Shown one piece after another: positions 58,021-64,000 of a stretch of 64,000 nt of DNA. This stretch comes from Larix kaempferi. Taxonomy: Eukaryota > Streptophyta > Pinopsida > Pinales > Pinaceae. Position numbers and translations under genes: made by a program. The DNA is taken from assembly GCA_027924585.1 (NCBI GenBank), contig BSBM01000592.1:3064501-3128500 (forward strand), given 5' to 3'. Below the pieces are notes generated by a model that was not told where the DNA came from, did not search any database, and saw only the letters and a program-made list of their open reading frames with translations. Each line of letters opens with the position of its first letter. Position 1 is the first letter of the stretch.

Positions 58021-61000
58021 GCTCATTGTGCGATGAGTTAGGTCATCCGACTCACGAATGTCCACAGTTACCTACATTACAGGAACACATGCAAATGCTT
58101 GACGATGACCCCAACATCCTGGTTGTCGAACTCGACCCAACCCCCAAGCCTCGTGATAAATCACTGCACACCAACCACCCTTGTTCCATATGCGATATTT
58201 ACGGCCACTACTCACATCACTGTCCTGATCTCCCAGATTACAGAGCAGCTCTCTACGAGATGAATAATTTGGACCTTGAGATGGCGCCCCCCACAATTGA
58301 GGAGATCCACCCCCCGGTATCATCCCCATCTGGCGAGATTAATACCATTTATATGATCTCTTCCACCACCATTTCCTCGTCAACCGATTTGACAACCCAC
58401 ACTTTCCATACTGATGAGGAGATTCTCGAGGCTCTCACTGCCCCGGATTATCCCTGGGATGACATGCACCATCGTTCCTATTTCCTCCCAGAAGAATCTT
58501 CCTCTAGTACAGCTACCCAATTCGCGATTGAGTCCAAAGATTTCCTTCCCACCAAAGTCGACTGGTTTAAGGATCCTATTCCTGAGCCTGATGCCTTTGA
58601 GGAAGGTAACATGGCCAACATCTCTCCCGTTATCCACATAGATATCTCTGCCCCCGGAGGTGCCCCTGAACTCATCACTTTAGGAGCCTCTTGCAGTGAG
58701 TCTGAGATTGAGGAGTACAAAAAACTCTTCCACGAATTTCGTGATGTCTTTACCTGGTCCTATACCGAAATGCCTGGTCTTGACCCCACCATTATAGAGC
58801 ACCACATTGACACATGGATTGATGTACCCCCCGTTCGTCAGAAACAGCGTCCCATTCATCCTTCCAAGCTACCCGCTGTTAAAGCCGAGGTTGAGAAACT
58901 TCGCAAAGCAGGATTCATTTATCCTATTGCTTATACCACCTGGGTTTCAAATCCCGTTCCAGTTAATAAAAAACAAGGCACCATTAGAGTATGCACTGAC
59001 TTCCATGATTTAAACCGAGCTTGTCCCAAGGACAACTTCCCCACGCCATTTATTGACCAACTCATCGATGCGTGTGCGGGGCATGAAGTCCTCTTTTTCA
59101 TGGACGGTTTTTCGGATACAACCAGATTCAGATCCGAAAGGAGGATCAGTACAAGACTTCCTTTACCACCCCATGGGGCACCTTTTCCTACCGCGTCATG
59201 CCTTTCGGCCTCAAAAATGCTAGTGCCACCTTCCAGCGGGCCATGACCTATTGTTTTCACGACTTGGTCCATATCCTGCTAGTCTATCTTGATGACCTTA
59301 TAGCTCGTTCCCGGAAACGATCAGACCACCTTAAAGACCTCCGACAAGTTTTTCTGCGTTGTCGCAAATATAAAATCTGCTTGAACTCACACAAGTGTGT
59401 CTTTTGCGTTCCAGTAGGCCAGTTGTTAGGTTTCATTGTTTCCCAGAAAGGAATTGCTGTTGATCCCCTGAAGGTTCAAGCCATTTTAGACCTTCCCTCT
59501 CCTCGCACGCTTCGGCAACTCCAGAGTCTGCAGGGGCGGTCCAATTTCCTTCTATGCTTCGTTCCTGATTACGCCACTAAAGTTCATGGATTCTTACGCT
59601 TGCTTCGTACCCACGTACCCTTTGTTTGGGATGAGCAAGCAGAAGTTGCATTCGAAGCCCTCAAGAAAGCTCTCACACAAGCCCCTTTGATCTCCCCTCC
59701 GGATTTCTCTCAGGACTTCATCCTTTACATCTTGGCATCCGACCATGCCGTGTCCGGAGTCTTGGTTCAAGAAGATGCCTCTCACCAAGAGCATGTCATT
59801 TATTACGTCAGCCAGACCTTGTCTGGACCACCCCTATGTTACCCATACGAGGAAAGATTAGCCCTAGTTGTAGTCTTTTCCGTCCAAAAATTGTGACACT
59901 ACATTTTGCTCAGTCGTACCACAGTTGTCGCCGACTCCAACCCTATGGTCTATCTCCTCACCTGGAGGCTCCTACAAGGTCGTGTTGCTAAATGGGTCAT
60001 TATCCTCCAGGAATACGACCTCACTTTCAGAACCCCTAAGAGCACTAAAGCCCTCGCGCTTTCCCAGCTCATCACTGATCTCCCCTCCCTTCTGACGTCC
60101 CCACAAATCTCCGATGAGTTACCCGACAATCACTTGTTCACTATCTCGTCTAATGACCCATGGTACGGTGATATTTTGTGATACCTTCGCACGCAGAAGT
60201 TCAGACCCAAAGTCAACCATGATGGACGCCGTCGTATCCATCATCAGGCCTCTCGATATCTCCTCTTAGGCGATGTCCTTTACCGGCGAGGGGTCGACAC
60301 GATTCTTCGTCGTTGCCTTACCCACGAGGAAGCTGAACACGTCCTCAATGACTGTCATAGTGGTGCCTGCGGCGGCCATTTCTCTGGGATGGCCACCACC
60401 CAAAAGGTCGTCCGCACCGGATACTTCTGGCCCACACTTTTCACCGACTGTATCACTGTGGTCAAGCATTGCCATCATTGCCAACTTTTTGCCCCCAAGG
60501 CCCGGACTCCACCTGCTTCGTTACACCCAGTCATCACCGTTGGTCCATTTTTTAAGTGGGCCATCGACTTCATGGAGTGTAGACCCTTATCTGCCAACGG
60601 CCATAAATACATCATTGTCGCCGTCGATTACATCACCAAATGGGCCGAAGCCATGACTACCTTCAATTGTACAGCTGACACCGCTGCCCGTTTCTTTTTC
60701 AACCACGTTATCACTAGATTCGGGGTCCCTAAACAGTTGGTCTCAGATCATGGTTCACACTTCGAAGATTCCGTTTGGCGCGAGTTATCCACCCTCCTCA
60801 AGTTTGAACATCAATTTTCCTCTGCTTACTACCCCCAAGGGAACGACCAAGTAGAGGACATTAACAAAATTCTCAAAACCATCCTTCAATGCACTATTGA
60901 CCGGCATAAGTCCATCTGGCACCACATGTTGTTCCTTGCCTTATGGGCTTACCGTACCTCTACCAAGACCGCCACTAGTTTTACCCCGTTTCATTTAGTT

Positions 61001-61406
61001 CACGGTGTAGAGTCTGTCCTCCCCATCAAGTGTCAGATACCTTCCTTACACATCGCCGTCAAGCTTCTCCCTGACACCTCCCCACTTGAGCAACGTCTGC
61101 TATCCCTTGAACAAGCTGATAAAGACCGTCGTGCCACTCTCTAGACCATTGAAGCCACCAAGAACCGCTCCAAGGCTGGTTACGACAAACATGTACACCC
61201 TCAAATTTTCCATGAAGGGGACCTCTTCCTTGCCTATGACCAGGCCCATGAAAAAAATGGCAAAGGAAAGTTTGAATCCATGTGGCAAGGCCCTTACATC
61301 GTGTAGACCTGTCTCGGAAAGGGGGCATACATTTTAACTGACTTAGAAGGTCACCCTTTGTGCAACCCTCGTAATGGGTTGTATCTTAAGCGTTTCTATC
61401 CTTAGA
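58005..61406 (+). pseudogene. pol: Gypsy pol: two zinc knuckles, RT, RNase H, integrase
   Basis: Two further CCHC motifs (CSLCDELGHPTHEC, CSICDIYGHYSHHC) precede RT. RT starts ~58820 (RPIHPSKLPAVKAEVEKL, WVSNPVPVNKK, VCTDFHDLNRACPKDNFPTP); a frameshift at ~59112 is followed in the new frame by MPFGLKNASATFQRAM, VYLDDLIARS and LLGFIVSQKGIAVDP. RNase H follows (FVWDEQAEVAFEALK, ILASDHAVSGVLVQED). Integrase (from ~60290) has HSGACGGHF, CHHCQLFAPKA, WAIDFMECRPL, SDHGSHFED and an E in NDQVEDINK where GQVE is usual. The end is WQGPYIV and LYLKRFYP. In-frame stops: TGA at 59894 and 60179 (expected Arg), TAG at 61142 and near 61303. No chromodomain. Confidence 0.93.
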
Positions 61407-61509
61407 ATAACTCGCGGCCCCATTGGTCCGCATTGTACAGTTTGCTCTCTTTTTTGTTTTTCACCTTTTTTACCGCGATCTTACATTCATCATTTTTGCA
61501 TGATCACAG

Positions 61510-61938
61510 ATGGACCCTCTTCCACCTCATTACATTGGCTTCGCTAATGGAGCAAGCCACTGGTCTCCAACCCTGGCCTCTGCAGCATGGGTCTTATATT
61601 CCCCTTCACATGACTTGATTCACCTTGACGGAATATGTATAGGCGCTGCTACCAATAACCAGGCGGAGTATGATGCTGTGACCGGTCTCCTGACTGCTGC
61701 CCTCCAGATGGGCATATGTCACGTTCATGTGTTCCTTGACTCCCAACTACTTGTCTCCCAGCTCAACAACTGCTACCAGGTGCATGATCCCTGCCTCTTT
61801 AGAAAATTCCTACGCACAAAACGACTTAGCCGACAATTTGAATCCAGAACATTCACCCATGTCCCAAGAGCTCAAAATAGTGTCGCAAATCAAATCGCTA
61901 ACAACATCCTAGATTGGCACATCAATCACACCATGTAA
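61510..61938 (+). pseudogene. Additional (archaeal-type) RNase H ORF downstream of integrase
   Basis: A separate 142-codon ORF with a good ATG, in a different frame from pol, 103 bp after it. It reads as a complete RVT_3-type RNase H: FANGAS in place of F(S/T)DGAS, a SAAWVLYSP strand, NNQAEYDAVTGLL, VHVFLDSQLLVSQLN and HVPRAQNSVANQIAN. Of the four catalytic acidic residues, Glu (QAEY) and the middle Asp (FLDSQ) remain; the first Asp and the last (usually N..AD) are Asn, so activity should be lost. A pyrimidine-rich tract and ATCACAG directly before the ATG resemble a splice acceptor, which could place this ORF on a spliced RNA. Tat elements are known to carry an extra RNase H. Confidence 0.82.
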
Positions 61939-61948
61939 AACCTCCATC

Positions 61949-62300
61949 ATGCATCATCATCACATAACATCTCATCAAAAAATATATAAAAACCCAAAAA
62001 GATTGCAAGGGGCATCCATGTGCCTATCATCACATAAACATTTCAATCCATGTGCAATAAAAACTAAAAACACATTCATATACAGGGGCATCCACGTGCC
62101 TAATCCTACTGTTGCATCCATGTGCAATGCATCACATATAATACACAAGGGGCATCCACGTGCCCATCACCCTATGCTACTTGCATCCACGTGCAGTACA
62201 AACATACAACACACCATAAGCACATCCACGTGCGTACAACTAAAACATCATCACAAAAAGGTGCATCCACGGGCATATATATATATCAAAAAATACATCT
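61949..62300 (+). repeat. GCATCCACGTGC repeat tract
   Basis: Eight copies of a (GGG)GCATCCA(C/T)GTGC phrase spaced ~30-40 bp (near 62010, 62049, 62083, 62115, 62149, 62183, 62222, 62263). Several contain the CACGTG palindrome, the G-box core bound by plant bZIP/bHLH factors. The spacers are AC-rich. Confidence 0.85.
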
Positions 62301-62404
62301 TCATATGCTACACATGTCTTGAGTACCCCCATACTCAGCGATACACAAAAAATATCTATACATCTCATAAGATACATGCCGGAGCTACAAAACTCGGGGG
62401 GAGT

Positions 62405-63724
62405 CCCCTGCACTCCCTAATGAGAGTCATACCCTGCATCACTACCTGCGTCAGCTACCTCCGAATCCTCCCCTCGCTCCTCCTCCGGCAACTCCTCATC
62501 CCCTGCAGGCTCCTGTGCCCAACCCCTGTCCGCCAGGATAGCCACCCGGATCGCAATCGACCAGAACTCCCAGGGCACCCTCATACAGTCCTGAATCACA
62601 TCGGGATCCACGTCCCGCCACCCCTCGTCGGTCACTCCAACTAGCAACAGGTCCAGCAACACCCATACGGACTCCAAAGTCCCCTCTGTGTCCCGTCGAC
62701 GCACCTCCCCTTGGCCCGGTAAGGCTGGTACCGCCACATGCCCTCTGTGCGCGACGTGTCCTGGCGGTGGTCTCGGACCCACATCAGTCAGTCACAGTCT
62801 ATATCATAACACACATCATACATAAATCTTGACATCCATAACATGCAAGTAAATCAATACATACCATCTGGTCCCCATGCCTGCCCTAGCGGCCGTGGTG
62901 CCTCTGGGTCCCCGGTGTAGTCCATATCCCTGTATGGGTAGTCATCCAGTGGTAGCGACATCTGTAGCCACTGCAGGTACAACTCCTGGGTAAAGTATCT
63001 ACCCACCTCACGGCTACCCCAGCGGCGCATCATCTCTCCCCACCGCACCATGTGCGGCTCCCTCAATCCTCCCGCCCTGACCGGTACCTGCGGTCGCAGT
63101 GTCGGTACCCGCTCCATAAAGAACGCACATAGAAAGGACCCGTAGCAGAACCCCTTGCCAGATTCCTTTGCCGATGTTAGCTGCCGCTGAACACAGGTGA
63201 GGAACATCTGGCCCCACGCATAGTAGACACCATCCAGTACGCACTCCACTAGCTGCATCTGGCCCCCAAACACCTTCTCCGGTGACTGGGACCCCAACAC
63301 GCGAACCGCGCATGCTGCAATTTCCTGTATCGCCGGCTCCTATAGGTCTATCACCCGGAGTGCATTCCTATGCACCCTAGCCTCTGGAACATAGTACCGC
63401 TCTAGCATGTCCTCCATATCTACATCCGCGGATACTCGCGGCTGCGTATCCGCCACCCTACCCAGACAGGGCAACCCCATCAGGAAGTATACATCTGTCA
63501 GGGTGAGGTCCACCCTCTCACCCTGCACCCTGAATGCCTGTATGTCTGGCTCCCAGAAACTCACCAGCCTATTCAGCAGCAACCCTGTTGATCGCATCAT
63601 AGGTACCTGCACGAACTTCAGCAGTCCGCACATCCCCAACACCGACCGCACATGGCACTCCTCCCAGACGACAGTCACTATCTCATCCGGGATCTCTCGC
63701 TCTCTCCACAGTACCAGTGGCATC
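62405..63724 (-). pseudogene. Antisense plant-mobile-domain-like gene inside the retrotransposon
   Basis: On the minus strand a 3' splice site (TTTGACAG) opens an exon at 63724 that stays in one frame to a GTATGT donor at 62864, except for one TAG at 63342-63340. It reads MPLVLWREREIPDEI, LLNRLVSFWEPDIQAFRVQG, then VDLTLTDVYFLMGLP, which is the signature of the aminotransferase-like plant mobile domain (PMD; MAIN-related) proteins: W.P...F....E...TL.DV..L.GLP. Later parts include CAFFMERVPTLRPQVPV and QWLQMSLPLDDYPYRD. A further acidic exon lies at ~62782-62417 (EELPEEERGEDSEV). PMD proteins are linked to transposons and to silencing and meristem maintenance; what this copy does is unknown. 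The upstream exon should lie beyond 63800. Confidence 0.65.
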
Positions 63725-63778
63725 CTGTCAAACACGCAAGGCAAACTCATCAGAGTCATGTCAAAGAAATAAACCCTG

Positions 63779-63794
63779 CCCCCCCCCCCCCCCC
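63779..63794. repeat. Poly-C run of 16
   Basis: Sixteen C in a row, in the inferred intron of the antisense gene. Length is uncertain in most sequencing data. Confidence 0.9.
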
Positions 63795-63799
63795 GGGGA

Positions 63800-64000
63800 A
63801 GTCCTAACAGCTTGCTCCCAAATGCGACTTTAGGTCCCCTTGCCGCGGTTTCCGACCGCGGCTGTCTGGCTTACAGTCGCGGTCCAAAACCGTAACTGTC
63901 GGGGCCAAACACGTGGTACCAAACCGCGTGTCCAACCTCGGAACACGCGGTCCCAGACGTTCCGACCCAAGCCCCGCGGTCTCCACGCGCGTCATTCGCC
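63800..64000. repeat. GC-rich CCGCGG-type repeats
   Basis: Repeated ACCGCGGT, GTCGCGGTCC and CACGCGGTCC phrases, resembling the TCCGACCGCGGCT phrases in the leader of the same element (52900-53000). Confidence 0.6.

Larger units (their letters stand above)
52010..64000 (+). mobile_element. Large Ty3/gypsy (Tat/Ogre-like) retrotransposon, 3' end off window
   Basis: 5' LTR, tRNA-Arg-type primer site, ~1.7-kb leader with minisatellite, gag, protease, RT, RNase H and integrase without chromodomain, then an additional RNase H ORF, a CACGTG-rich tract and an antisense gene. A tRNA-Arg primer, extra RNase H and large size are recognised features of the Tat/Ogre group. Pol has a frameshift and several stops, so this copy is dead. 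The element sits in repeat Y. If the TSD is 5 bp, it should be TTGAC after the unseen 3' LTR. Confidence 0.85.

Noticed and set aside
1-64000. rRNA, tRNA or other structured RNA genes
   Set aside because: I saw no recognisable rRNA stretch or tRNA A/B-box pair while reading, but no covariance-model scan was possible.

Overview
This window looks like nuclear DNA from a seed plant with a large, repeat-rich genome. A gymnosperm, probably a conifer, is the best guess. The grounds are long AT-rich stretches, nested LTR retrotransposons with visibly diverged LTRs, interstitial telomere-like (TTTAGGG-type) blocks, eroded plant gene fragments, and Ty3/gypsy gag-pol sequences of a type I associate with conifers. 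That taxonomic guess rests on remembered protein similarity and could not be tested. I see no clearly intact host gene; almost all recognisable coding sequence belongs to mobile elements or gene fragments.

Region 1 (1-8.8 kb): low-complexity DNA with short tandem duplications and two weak minus-strand ORFs. It is followed by an element bounded by ~97-bp inverted repeats (3495-3591 and 8733-8828) that carries a 5'-truncated EMS1-like receptor-kinase domain, resembling a Pack-MULE.

Region 2 (8.9-12.2 kb): four unrelated plant gene fragments in the same orientation and directly joined: an HD-Zip class II homeobox gene, a UBP3/4-type ubiquitin protease, an AHA1-type HSP90 co-chaperone and a DEAH11/12-type RNA helicase. 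All carry stops or frameshifts.

Region 3 (12.2-22.1 kb): a 2.35-kb array of ~203-bp hairpin-forming repeats; then a ~3.5-kb gene joining three TNP1 (En/Spm)-like repeats to a DUF7869-like putative DDE/D transposase, with one clear intron and one in-frame TAA; then several kilobases of AT-rich tandem repeats. Regions 2 and 3 may be parts of one large gene-capturing DNA transposon, but I found no termini.

Region 4 (22.1-38 kb): two copies of a ~2-kb dispersed repeat (X) and two of a ~0.7-1.1-kb repeat (Y, third copy near 51 kb), two adjacent satellites with ~359-bp monomers, a 1.76-kb GAT-type array, and two divergent copies of an unrecognised protein domain.

Region 5 (38-50 kb): a degenerate TTTAGGG-like block split by a Ty1/copia element (38912-48705, target duplication CAAGG). 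The copia element is itself interrupted by an antisense Ty3/gypsy chromovirus (40728-44742, target duplication CAATC).

Region 6 (52.0-64.0 kb): a large Ty3/gypsy element of Tat/Ogre-like type inserted in repeat Y. It has a 765-bp 5' LTR with a TATA box, a tRNA-Arg-type primer site, gag, protease, RT-RNase H and integrase, then an extra RNase H ORF downstream of integrase, a CACGTG-rich repeat tract, and an antisense spliced-looking gene related to plant mobile domain proteins. Its 3' LTR lies outside the window.
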